Source: Paulinella micropora (taxonomy: Eukaryota > Cercozoa > Imbricatea > Euglyphida > Paulinellidae). Taken from it: a stretch of 64,000 nt of DNA. The position numbers were made by a program, and so were the translations under genes. The notes beneath the pieces were generated by a model, which saw only the letters and a program-made list of their open reading frames with translations, ran no database searches and was not told where the DNA came from. Below, one piece after another: positions 25,589 through 36,230 of this stretch. The DNA lies in the NCBI GenBank assembly GCA_019918135.1, contig WBZZ01004130.1, positions 1 through 64,000 of the forward strand. The letters are read 5' to 3'. Positions within the stretch are counted from its first letter, which is position 1; the number at the start of each line of letters is the position of its first letter.

Positions 25589-25790
25589 TGTTAGACCTAT
25601 TAATATAATTAACCGGATAGTCAGTATGGACTGACATATGTAATGTTTGTCGTTAGAGCCATTACGTATGTCCGGCCTAGTATATAATCGGGCCGTTCCC
25701 TTGGCGCCCTTTTCTCAATAAAGTTTCTACTGTAGGACTCAATAAGTCACTAGTCACTAGTATACGGCAGATTATTAAGTTGGTCTCACA
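25589..25790 (+). repeat. 3' LTR of the Ty1/copia-like element
   Basis: About 202 bp, TGTTAGACC to TCTCACA. It shares its ends with 16832-16916 and internal words (GTCGTTAGAGCCATTAC, TTGGCGCC-like, TTTTCTCA) with the LTR at 46458-46652. Confidence 0.8.
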
Positions 25791-25913
25791 AGACCTTTAA
25801 TAGACTCGATTTGCCCTCGAAACAGACAAGAGCACTCTAAACAACCATAACAGAGGACGAGAGCACTAAGCCTTTAAATTTCAGGTGTCCATACAGGTCA
25901 TATTGGCATTGGT

Positions 25914-26175
25914 GCCACCAATGCCACCCACACCAGAACTTGAATAACCTCTTTTTCCCATACTAACTACTAATGACAATATTACAATAACTAACGTATA
26001 AACCGGTTGTATTAATCCCAGATGATCACCTAATTCTCTTCCCAAGAGTATGTTTAACACAATATTAATAATTCTGTCTGGTACGGTAGATGATTCATTC
26101 CGATATTAATAACTACATATGTCTAACCCTCTGAAGGCTCTTAGTAAAGTGAGCATTTCCGATAGCTTATAGCCT
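25914..26175. repeat. About 260-bp direct repeat, left copy (probable LTR of the minus-strand element)
   Basis: Near-identical to 33238-33500 in the same orientation, both beginning TGCCACCAATGCCACCC and running to a TAAAGTGAGCAT-containing end. In minus orientation it lies just downstream of the integrase frame, where a 3' LTR would be. Its left edge forms a perfect small palindrome (GGCATTGGTG / CACCAATGCC). Confidence 0.6.
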
Positions 26176-26416
26176 TTGGCATTGGTGCTGTAGGCATCAC
26201 CCCCCGGATAGCAGGTAAAAGTACCTTTTCCTGGTGATGCACAGGTTTTCGGCCCATAAGCAATTCCCAAGGGGATTTGCCTTTGTCCTTACCTCTGCAA
26301 AGGGGCGTGACCATTCGTATGGCTAGTGTCGCTTTATGTGTGTCCTCCCAAAATGTGTTAGGCAGGCCTGCATCTAACTGTGCTGCTAGTGCGCGTGTGT
26401 CGTCTGTCCTATTCAT
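26141..26416 (-). pseudogene. Integrase C-terminal part of the minus-strand element
   Basis: The frame contains a copia-integrase-like stretch (LPNTFWEDTHKATLAIRMV ... GKSPWELLMGRKP). Same strand and family as the frame to its right. Part of a fossil element. Confidence 0.6.
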
Positions 26417-29400
26417 TCTTTCAGAAAGGGGTTCATGTTAGGCTCGTTACGTGTGGTGGTTTTGAGGATGATGCCGTGTTTGTCTGTATAGTCTTTTAGT
26501 ACTTTAGAGACAAACTCGCCATCTGCTCTTACCTGCTTTAGTTTGTTGCCTGACTGTCGTTCAAAGAAAGCAAATATGCGTGTTAAATGTGGCATGTAAA
26601 GCTTAGCTTCGCGGGTAGGTGTGTAGAGGTCACAAGCAAACTTAGAGCGAGAACATGTCACTCCCCCTCTGTAGTAGTTACCGTATCTTGACATTACGGG
26701 GAATGGGCCGCTGAAATCTATGTTGAGTGCTTCACCTTGCTTATATTCTAGGTCTAGATAGTTACCTCTGTACATAGGGGGTTTGTTAGGTTTGCCCCTA
26801 TTGCATCCATGACATGCACGTACCAGACGCATCCAATCTTTGCCAGCGATGCGTCTGCCTACGCTCTTTGCAAACTCGTTCATTATGAGTGGGTTTGCAT
26901 GCATCAGAGCTCTGTGTATGATCATTGGATCGTACGGTGCATGTGATGGGAGAGGATTGACTGACCATAATGCAAGGTCTGGTAGGTTGTCGATGGTTGC
27001 AGCCAGTGACAGTTGTTCTCTCTGCTTGTACCTGTATGGTATATATCTTTGATGAGGGTCAAGTGGTGTCATTCCTGGCTTATCTAACTCGTATAGCAAG
27101 TGTGAATTGAGCCTCCCCCTTGCTAGTATGTTCTTCTTGTCAAATGTTATGGGCTTGTCATAGATGAATACTTGACCATTTTGATGGATGATTGTTTTGT
27201 GCATGTCATGGTCAAGGCGTGGGGTGGGAACAAGGTTGAATGGTAATGACGGTGATATGAGTGAGTTGGGAAATGACTGTTTAACCGATTGACCATAACC
27301 ATTGAGCCACGTCGGAGTGGCAGTAGCCCGCGTCCTCACCGGAAGCGGCTTACCAGATATGTTATTGAGGAAAGCCGGTTTCTCTTCGCGGATAGACTTG
27401 GGGTCGATAGGCGCCTTCTCATGGAATAGCCATCGGTTGCATGCGCTGTCGACCACGTCAGGGGGATTGCCGTCGGCCATTAGCACATAGTTGACCATAG
27501 GGCGCTTGAGCTGCTCTGTCCGTTCTAAGTCCATTGTCTCCTGCATCCATCTGTTGTATTCGTCCATGTTCTTGAACTCCAAATATTCCAGCTCTGGATG
27601 CCTGTTGACGTAGTATTGCCACTCGCGTACGGTGGCGAAGTCCAGGGCGGGTGGGTAGAGATAGTTTTCATGTTCAGGGTCGTCGAGCTCCGGGTCGTCG
27701 ATGTCGTCAGTTGCATCTTCGTCAGGGATGGTTGCTACGTCTGTGGTATCTTCTTTCGGGTCCCTTATTGCTTCTAATTCGTCAAATACGTCTGCCATTA
27801 ACACGAATTCGAATGTGTGTGAGTAGTCATGACGTCGTAGGCGTTCGCGTAGTTCTTCAGCTTCCACACGTCCGGCAGGTGGGTAATAGTGGAGCGGTGG
27901 TCTCACATTGTCGTTGAACAGTGGTTCTATTTCAGGTGTGTATGGTGCTGGAGGCGGTGAACGCTTCACATCGGACGGCGTGTCGGGTATGTTGAGTATG
28001 CGTTTCAGTTGCTTCTCCAGTTGTTCCCGCCATCTTTCGCCTGCTGCACCTACACCGTAGGGTTCGTGCTGTTCTTGTCCGGTCTCATCTGTTCCGCTTG
28101 GAGGTGGTGGTAGCATAGTCCATGGTGGGTCCGTCTCGTTGATTGTATACGCTTCGTCGAAGTTGGGTATGTCCTGCGTGGTAGCGGCGAGCGCAGCTAA
28201 GTTCGCATTCGGTGTCGAAGAGGTCACCTCGTAGTCTTCTTCGTTTTCCGTGAAGTTAAGGTGGGCGTGTGATTGTGCCATTGTGGCCGTCCTGGGGTCC
28301 ACACGTCTCCCCCTCGTCGTAAATTCATCTAGGCTCATCGCCATATCTACCATTGTGGGTGTGTCTATGAACAGTGGTGCGTGTGGTCCACCTTCACGGT
28401 AACGTAACAGATGTTGAAATGCGAGGTCGCCTAGCTCGGGCTGGTCCGTTGGTATGCCGAGTAGATCGTATCTCGTTCCCCTTTCTCGAAGTCGGTTGAT
28501 GAGTGGATGCCGCTTGGCCATGTTGCAGAACTCTTTGTGTGCCGGCCAATCGGTCCTCTGATGATCGGTGTTGCAGTAGTAGACGAGTTGACATCCGCTG
28601 CAACGCTTCAGTTTCCCTTCTTGGTTGCCGCAGTAGGTGCAATCCCATCTAATGCTGCCGCGTCTGGTTTCGCGTATAGTCTTGCAGTCGACGCAGTCTG
28701 GTTTGGTTAGTGCCCAGTTCTCCGGGAGTAGTCGGAAGTCCTTCACGATGCTCCAGTAGGCCAGCTCATCGGTGGTAGGGTGACGAACGCAATGATGTGC
28801 ATCTGTCCAAGCGAAGGTGTATCGTCGTTCTGTTGGCTGTGAAACTCCAGGTACACGTCTGTATTGCACTGGTTGGCCGTAGGGTAATGCTTCGATGGCT
28901 TGTATGCGACTTATTGCGTCCTTGTTGTCCGTAGATGCATTCGCTGAGGTCGTCGTCGGGGCCAACGGGGTAAAGCACTCGGTCTGCAGGTTCGGTGGGA
29001 TAGGTACCGTGAAACTTGAAATGGGCGATTCCTCATTGTATGCCATTGACGGGGTAGGCGGTGTCTCGCTCATCGAGGTGTCCTCTGCGCTGGTTGAACT
29101 CAACTGTCGCTGTCGATGTTCTCCGATGGGCGTTGAGGTAGGTTGCTCTTCTTGACGGTCTTGCTCTGATGTCGTCCTGTCCTCCGGTGCAGGTGAGCTC
29201 ATGAAGCTCTGTGTTGGCACGCGCGGGGATTGTGTAGTTGTTTCCGGCGGTTGTTGCGGTGAACTACCTGGTTCACGTCGTGCTCGTCTCGGGCATCTTG
29301 TCCGCAGTACGATGTGCTCAATACCTGTTGAGCCGGGCGCGTCTTGAACTAGCAGCGATGGTAACATCCACGGATCCGTTCTTGGAAGGAAATAGTTGAG

Positions 29401-29559
29401 GGGTGTTCCAAGGGGCACCAAGGTCGCGGCCAATGGGCAGGTGGGACAGGGAATCCTTGTGGGATCGCTCGAAATGCGTCCCGCATGCGCGTCCATTGAA
29501 CGTAGGCACGTCTGTAGTCGTTCTCGTCCATGCGTTGTGTGATTGTCAGCGAGCTCCAT
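26413..29559 (-). pseudogene. pol-type frame of the minus-strand element: MYND finger, protease, integrase
   Basis: A frame of about 1048 residues. It begins with a Pro/Ser/Thr-rich linker, then a MYND-type zinc finger at residues about 307-345, a long acidic linker, a protease-like VDSACN motif near residues 704-709, a pre-integrase His/Cys zinc segment (IIHRALMHAN ... CHGCNRGKPNKPP) and an integrase core (ALNIDFSGPF, and later VRADGEF as a second acidic position). Part of a fossil element, and the longest intact stretch in it. Confidence 0.7.
28525..28641 (-). other. MYND-type zinc finger inside the retrotransposon pol frame
   Basis: Spacing CxxC, CxxC, YYCxxxH, then HxxxC with the words RCSGCQLVYYC and WPAHKEFC. 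These are standard MYND landmarks (Cys/His ligands plus the aromatic YYC). MYND fingers usually bind short proline-rich peptides. I do not know it as a normal copia part. Confidence 0.75.
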
Positions 29560-31139
29560 GGGATGTCTGGGCGTCTCGTCGGGTCTTCCACGTAATCAGG
29601 GTGCGGTGCGGGCGATGCTTCAGTGGGGGTGGGAGGGTTATAGGTATCAGAAGTGGGTGTTAGAGGAGACAGTTGGATAGGTCCTGCTCTATTTCTGTAC
29701 CTACTTCCCCTTTGTACGTAGGCTACTTCTTCTTGCGATGGTTCGTCCTCCTCTGGTCCGGGTCGTTCGTCGTCGGAGTCGGCGGAATGCATCAGCCATG
29801 TCTCGGGTGGGTCGCCTGTTGGATCATCGACGTCGTCCGTGGCTTCCACTTCGGTTGTCGCGTTGGCTTGTCCGCTCGATCGTTGAATCCGTCTTGTGTT
29901 GGTCTGTTTAGGTTGGCCTACACGACCTCGTTGATTCGGTCCTCCCCCTCGACCACCGCGACGTGTGTTCGAGTTTGGCTGCGTGGGTCGTCTGCGGACT
30001 GGGCATTCAGCCCCAGAGTGTTTCGGTCGGCCCTCGCAGACTCGTTTCATGCAGGTGGATCGACACTGGGCCGCAATGTGTCCTCGTCGGTTGCAGTTGA
30101 GACATCGGATGTCTTTGTTGATAGCAACGGGTGTGGCCGAAGTGAACAGGGCTGTCGAGGACCTAGAGGAGGCAGCAGAGAGTTGGTTAGCATGGTATGC
30201 TTGTAAGATGAGTGAACATATCTCATTATAACGTGGTTTGTCAGCATCAGCACGAGACCAATACATAGTTCCCCCTACATCCCCCATAGATAGAGAGGCG
30301 CACTCCTTAAGTTTAAAGAGCAAGAATACGACTCTGAATTCATCAGGTAGAGGCACTCCTCTTGACTGTAGGCGCTCGAAGCGTTGGGTCAAGAGCTCCA
30401 TCCATGTTGGTAGGCCATTGCTTGACTTCAGCTTTGTCTCGAACAGCTGCATTAGTAGGCGAGCGATGGAAACCGATCCTTTGCTGCCGAATCGCTCGCA
30501 GATCGCTGTCCAGATCACCGCTGGGTTGGTTCCTGCTCGTTGGACGGTCAGTAGAGCTGTCGACTCTTGGCATGCTTCCACAAGGAAGCAGCGGACATGG
30601 ATCTGTGCTTTGATGTAGTCTGCTTGGCTGAAAAGTGTATTCAGGTCAGTTGGTACGTTGATAGTAGGCAAGAGGGCGGGTGCTTGGCTACCTGAGGACG
30701 GGTTGGTCGAGGATGGGCTGCTTGAGGACGAGCTGGTCAGTGATGACGAGCTGCTCGATGATGAGTCGCCACGTCTCGATCCGTATGCTTCATCGTCTTC
30801 GTCGTCATCGCTCCTCCTTCTCGACTGTCTTGCTGTCGAGGTGTCTTGCTGTCGTGCTGACAGTCCAGATCCAGTAATGTTGTTAGGGGCGGGGTGGGTG
30901 GGTCTTAGTCCAGTAGTTCTGGTACTTGCGTAGATTGCAGCAATCTCTTGTACCGAGTAGGGCGATTCTTGGTCTTCCAGAAGTAGTATGTAGCGTGCGT
31001 CCACGCCCAATAAAAAAGCGAAAAATTGGAATTTCCAAAGGTCAGATTCATCGATGGGTCTTTTCGGGAATTTCGGTAGCTTGAGTTGGTAACGGGGCGC
31101 ATCCAAGGCTCCATAACCAGTAAGTACACTAGTAGACAT
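29349..31139 (-). pseudogene. gag of the minus-strand Ty1/copia-like element
   Basis: About 596 residues: an N-terminal gag-like region (PRYQLKLPKFPKRP), a poly-Ser/Asp-rich segment, a UBN2-like helical region (TAICERFGSKGSVSIARLLMQL), then a zinc knuckle CLNCNRRGHIAAQC and a second Cys cluster, followed by an Arg/Gly-rich stretch. It is a canonical capsid-nucleocapsid layout. The frame is open throughout. Part of a fossil element. Confidence 0.75.
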
Positions 31140-31516
31140 TAGTCTCCGGATACTTGAATAATCGTTTGCGCTGAGGCACTTTGATCAAAGGTTGAAGGAA
31201 CAATAATGAATTTAATCAATGGTTAGAAACCAATGACTGAAACTCAATCTAATTTACCATAAATTTATAGTGAAATAAATACCACCAATTTATATACTGA
31301 TCTTGTGGTCAGAAATTCAAGTGATGATTCAGTATGGGCCAATCTATACTAACTGGCAACTAATTGTGAATAACGGTAATATCAACGTAACGAATAATAA
31401 TTATGATACGAAATATGAAAATGGTAATGAATATGATCCGGTCAAATATAAATGTTATGTCGTGAAATTGACCATAAAAGGTAACAATATATTTAGTAAA
31501 TATTATTGCTTACTAG
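31140..31516. other. AT-rich segment between gag and the orphan gene
   Basis: No coding character. It may contain leader sequence of the minus-strand element or the 5' part of the plus-strand gene that begins to its right. Confidence 0.35.
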
Positions 31517-32272
31517 AAGGAGGAGAGTGAGGTGGACAGCAAGGAGAAGACTGACCGCATAAGCGCGGTGGGGACTCAGTCCAAGTCTCCGCGAGAGCAT
31601 AGTGGAAAGAAGGAGAAGATCATAGAGGCGCAGCTAAGGAGAGCGCGGAATGATCTTATCAACGACCAACCGAGGAAGGCGATGAGGTCGATGAGATCAA
31701 AGGACGTCCACCAGGAGGAGGAGGGGACGGACACTGACCCAAACGCGGGCAACGTTGAGATTGTCCATGAGCGATGGAAGGAAGGCGATGCGATAGCAAC
31801 CATCGCATGGGTGAAAAATGTTTTCTATCTGATGAGACCAGCGGAACAACATGTCGCTGATGACACTCTCTCAGACTTATACTTGATGCGGGTCGTGGCG
31901 GTCCCACGACAGATGTGTGTCACACTGACACTCAAAATATCATCAGCCGCAAAGATAGTACAACCGATACTCCAGTTCTGGAGAAGTATGGACCCGGTTG
32001 AGGATCCAAAGGCAAGACATTATCTGCCAGTATATAAAGACGCAAAAAGTCTCGAGACATGGGATGATACAATTACTCCCAGAGACAAGGATTACACTGC
32101 GTGGACCATTCAGACACTGCCAAGAGGAGTGCTTGATGTCCCTTTTGAATTATCGTTGGGCGGAATCCCTAATAAGATCTGGGACATTCTCGAACAGTCA
32201 AAGTTCGATCTGACTTTTGTTGGTGGTCCTCCACCAGGCAAAGAAATCCGCGCCAGACGACGAAGGCAGTGA
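31517..32272 (+). CDS. Orphan gene, about 250 aa, possibly a 3' terminal exon
   Basis: Open frame starting directly after a TTACTAG acceptor-like word (31510-31516) and ending in TGA at 32270-32272, with AATAAA-type sequence about 30 bp downstream. The first in-frame ATG comes only about 50 codons in, so an upstream exon or an internal start is likely. The N-terminal third is Lys/Arg-rich (SGKKEKIIEAQLRRARNDL). The middle alternates hydrophobic strands with loops (CVTLTLKISSAAKIVQPIL), and the end is RARRRRQ. Its strand is opposite to the surrounding LTR element and its codon use looks intact. I recognise no family. A basic N-terminal arm followed by a beta-rich body would also fit a small nucleic-acid-binding or shell protein, but that is speculation. 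Confidence 0.5.
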   Translation, partial: KEESEVDSKEKTDRISAVGTQSKSPREHSGKKEKIIEAQLRRARNDLINDQPRKAMRSMRSKDVHQEEEGTDTDPNAGNVEIVHERWKEGDAIATIAWVKNVFYLMRPAEQHVADDTLSDLYLMRVVAVPRQMCVTLTLKISSAAKIVQPILQFWRSMDPVEDPKARHYLPVYKDAKSLETWDDTITPRDKDYTAWTIQTLPRGVLDVPFELSLGGIPNKIWDILEQSKFDLTFVGGPPPGKEIRARRRRQ

Positions 32273-32762
32273 CAAAGAAACTATTTTTGTTTATGTGTCT
32301 CAAATAAACTGATTGATTGCCCACGGCGTATCATGATTTGATCATGCATCATCAGTTATCAATATGAATATTAAAAAGACGCAGTGATATAACTTGGCAT
32401 TCGATCGCAACATACGAGTGCGAAAGGTCGATCGACGATGATACTACACCGTATACGGGGATCGCTAGTGTATTGAGCGATGGTGTTCCCGGGTATGACC
32501 ATTTCCAAGTCCTGGGATGATGTTCTCGAAAATGAAATGTTCTCTGAAACTTTCATTAAATTATTTTTTACGATAGATTATATACTGTCGTACCTGAGCA
32601 CGGTCAATCTCTACTTGTGTCGGTATATCGCAGGGTCTGGTACATACACCTCGACTTCGGATATAGCTATTAGGACTGGCCCCCTAATACTATATCATAG
32701 GATATCCGCCTTATACAAGGATATGTCATTAAAAAAGACAATGTACTTACGATCCCCATGTG

Positions 32763-32794
<32 letters not shown>

Positions 32795-33237
32795 GAAGAA
32801 GAAGGAGATCAAAGGGGGAATCGTACTACAGCACCACGTTGAATGTATTTTTTTATTAATAGTACGTTTATTCTTGACATACTGCTGAAAAAAAAATTGA
32901 GAGGAAGGAGTTTAAAATTTACAAGAATGGCTAGAGAATCCGCTTTGACGTGCCGTATGAGGATATATTTATCGTCTTTTAGCGTCTATCCGTGGGTCGA
33001 TGCGCTGTGTGGCATGACTCCATAGCGCATACTATTTGCAGAAAGAAATCAGAAGGTGTATGACGAAAATGCTATTTCCGTCATAAAATCGGGAGGGGGT
33101 ACTGTAGGCATCACCCCCCGGATAGCCGGTAAAAAGTACATTTTCCTGGTGACATATAACGAGACATCATTCTCATCTTTTGAGGACTGTGTTTGGTTGT
33201 ATTAACGACTTTTTACGAGCTATCGTTGGGGGCATTA
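32273..33237. other. Non-coding, AT-rich, with short (AAT)n / (GAA)n run and an integrase fragment
   Basis: (AAT)n and (GAAGAA) lie at 32763-32805. At about 33099-33150 lies a short segment nearly identical to 26189-26240, part of the integrase C-terminal frame of the minus-strand element. So a second fragment of that family abuts the right-hand repeat. Confidence 0.55.
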
Positions 33238-33500
33238 CAGTGCCACCAATGCCACCCACACCAGAACTTGAATAACCTCTTTTTCCCATACTAACTACTA
33301 ATGACAATATTACAATAACTAACGTATAAACCGGTTGTATTAATCCCAGATGATCACCTAATTCTCTTCCCACTGAAGAGTATGTTTAACACAATATTAA
33401 TAATTCGGTCTGGTACGGTAGATGATTCATTCCGATATAACCGTACTACATATGTCTAACCCTCTGAAGGCTTTTAGTAAAGTGAGCATCTTCGACAGCT
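33238..33500. repeat. About 260-bp direct repeat, right copy (probable LTR of the minus-strand element)
   Basis: Same sequence and orientation as 25914-26175, with small differences. It would be the 5' LTR of the minus-strand element, but it stands 2 kb from gag with the orphan gene in between. Confidence 0.55.
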
Positions 33501-34610
33501 CAGAGCCTCGGATAGCTCAGAGATAGGCTTCTGATCAGAGATAGACCATAGGCTTATCAGAGTGAATACAGATATTAATAGATTGGAGATATGCTAGATG
33601 TACGTTAGAGATAGATTAGGAGATGAAAGCAATAGATTAGCGACGGAAATGAGACGCAAATTAAACGTTCACTCACTTTTTCTCAAGTTTCTTCTGTTCT
33701 AGCTCAGTACATTTCAATTAAATTTATCAATATCACTAACGGAATGCCTGAAGCCACAGCAACCTCTACATCCGAAATCTATCGGAGATGGATTTGAGAC
33801 GGAATTTTCTTTTTTCGCTGATTTTTCTTGGGTATACGAAACCATAGCATATTTACCTGCGCATACACAGTTTTTTGAAGCTATCGAAGTAAGTTTTCAC
33901 TCTCGGAAGCTCTAAATTAGCTGTTTCTCCTTCTTTCCATTCCCAGAACATTAATTTTTCTCTGCTTACATGTCCTCTAGGTATCAGCCAGCCATACAGG
34001 AAAATTAACCGGTAGCATATTATATTCTTTTGAGTACAAGAGAAAGACCCGGCGCCACTCCGTTGGCAATCTGAAATTTATTGCCACAAATATGAATATT
34101 GATATGAATAGACTTACGATAGATGCTACGATAAAATGAATAGAGGCGGCAGGAAAAAACACGTAGATATTGAAAGTTCGCGGACCTAGGTCGACTGATG
34201 TGGTTGTCAATCTGTGTTCTTGCAGGGCTTGCCTTCCAGCACAGTGGGTTGAGGATGGTAGAAACTGCCGATCGTCGCTTGTCGGTGAATCATCTGAAGC
34301 ATACATGTAAATGTACATTTTCAGATTACTCCCATTCACCTTCTGTTTCTCTCTCACTGTCCTCCTTTCGTACATTGATAAGGTAAACTTTTCATATGCT
34401 GCTTGCATGCATGCATACATGAGCTTGTGAGCTTGCGTATATGCTTGAACATAAAATTCAAGTACGTTTGTATGTACATGCAAATATGTCTGTAATACGT
34501 GTAAGTTACATTCATGAATTACAAGCATGCACACAGGCATGCATGAATTGATATATGCATATACGTTGACAAACTGCAATAATCAGGATTTGTTATTATA
34601 TGCTATATGT
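33501..34610. other. AT-rich intergenic DNA, no gene seen
   Basis: Short imperfect repeats of AGATTAG/GATTGGAG type occur at 33540-33650. The open frames here have no coding character. CATGCATG-rich words increase toward the (TATG)n array on the right. Confidence 0.5.
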
Positions 34611-34611
34611 T

Positions 34612-35894
34612 ATGGTTTGTTGCGGTTTTGTTATGTTATGTTTGTTATGTTATGTTATGTTATGTTATGTTATGTGATGATGTAGGTATGTATGTATATA
34701 TGTAGATGTATGTATGTCTGTATGTATGTATTGATGGATGGATGGATGGATGGGTGGATGTATATGTATGTATGTGTATGTATGTATGTATGTATGTATG
34801 TAATGGAGGTAAGTAATGTATGCATGCATGTATGTATGTATGTATGTATGTCTATCTGTCTGTCTGCATGTATGTACGTATATATGTATGTATATATGTA
34901 TGAATGTATGTGTACGTTTGTATGTATGTGTGCGTATGTCTATCTGTCTATCTGTATGTATATATGTATGTATGTCTGTATGCATGCATGTATGCATATA
35001 TGCATATATGCATATATGCATGTATTTATGTATGCACGTATGTACGTATGCATGTATGTATGTATGCATGTATGTATGCATATATGTATGTATGCACGCA
35101 TGTAAGCATGTATGTATGTATGTATGTACATATGTATGTGTGTATGTGTGTATCTATGTATGTATGTATGCATGTATGTATGTATATGTATCTAGGTTGT
35201 TATGTATGTTATGTACGTATGTTATGTAGGTACGCTATGTATGTTATGTATGAATTACATACATGCATACATACATACATACATACATACATACATACAT
35301 ACATACTTAACATACATAACATACATAACATGCATACATACATAACATGCATACATACATACATACATGCATACATACATACATACATACATACATACAT
35401 TACATACATACATACTTACATGCATAACATACATAACATACATACATACATACATACATGCATACATGCATACATATGTATGTATGTATGTGGTCATGTG
35501 ATATGATGTAATGTGGTGTGATGTGATGTGATGTGTTATGTTACGTTATGTTATGTTATGTTATGTTATGTTATTATGTTATGTTAACGTACGTACGTAT
35601 GTATGTATGTATGCATGCATGCATGCATGCTGCATACATGTATACATTGCATGCATGCATGCATGTATACATGCATGCATGTATGTATGTATGGTATGTA
35701 TGTATGGTATGTATGTACGTATGTATGTACGTATGTATGTACGTATGTATGTAATGTATGTAATGTATGTATGGTATGTATGTTATGTATGTTATGTATG
35801 TTATGTATGTTATGTATGTATGCATGTATGTATGTATGTATGTATGTTATGCATGTAATATGTATGTATGTATGTATATACTTATGTATGTATG

Positions 35895-35925
<31 letters not shown>

Positions 35926-36230
35926 TGTATGTTATGTATGTCATGTACGTTATGTATGTTAGTACTTATGTTATTTATGTATGTTATGTATGTTATGTAT
36001 GTATGTATGTATGTATGTTATGTATGTATGTATGTTATGTATGTATGTATGTACATATGTATGTATGTATATGTATGTACATTGTATGTATGTATGTACA
36101 TTGTATGTGTGTATGTACATTGTATGTATGTTTATAACATGTATGAATTTAGGTACACGTATGTACGTACGTCTGTAATGTTGTGTGTGCATGCATGTAT
36201 CTTATTTTCGACTTATATGTATGCATATGT
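34612..36230. repeat. (TATG)n / (TACA)n tetranucleotide satellite
   Basis: About 1.6 kb of TATG units with TATGT pentamer phases. The strand flips to (ATAC)n at about 35250-35470, so long hairpins are possible. Apparent frames reading MYVCMYVC or HTYIHTYI are products of this repeat. Confidence 0.95.

Larger units (their letters stand above)
16832..25790 (+). mobile_element. Ty1/copia-like LTR retrotransposon, fossil
   Basis: Direct repeats TGTTAGAC...TCTCACA bound the element (16832-16916 and 25589-25790). Between them, in copia order, are gag, zinc knuckle, protease, integrase, reverse transcriptase and RNase H. The 5-bp flanks are similar (aaacc and agacc), as expected of an old target-site duplication. 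The coding part is broken in many places (of the order of ten), so the copy is dead and probably old. A partial relative lies on the other strand at 42425-46652. Confidence 0.85.
25914..33500 (-). mobile_element. Second Ty1/copia-like LTR element, different family, fossil
   Basis: Minus-strand gag (29349-31139) and gag-pol (26413-29559) frames are long and open, overlapping by about 210 nt in different frames; ribosomal frameshifting is a known way for such elements to express pol. Parts seen: gag with CCHC knuckle, MYND-finger insert, aspartic-protease-like motif, and integrase with its C-terminal part (26141-26416). No reverse transcriptase or RNase H is recognised, so I call it broken or non-autonomous. 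Direct repeats of about 260 bp flank it. It looks younger than the element at 16832-25790 because its frames are less decayed (perhaps one to three breaks). Confidence 0.7.

Noticed and set aside
31303-31530. 75-residue frame before the orphan gene
   Set aside because: Opens with GTG, is Asn/Tyr-rich as expected of AT-rich non-coding DNA, and ends at the point where the orphan exon begins.
33977-34579. 200-residue open frame on the minus strand
   Set aside because: AT-rich, with composition like the neighbouring TATG/CATG-rich DNA; no motif and no splice support.
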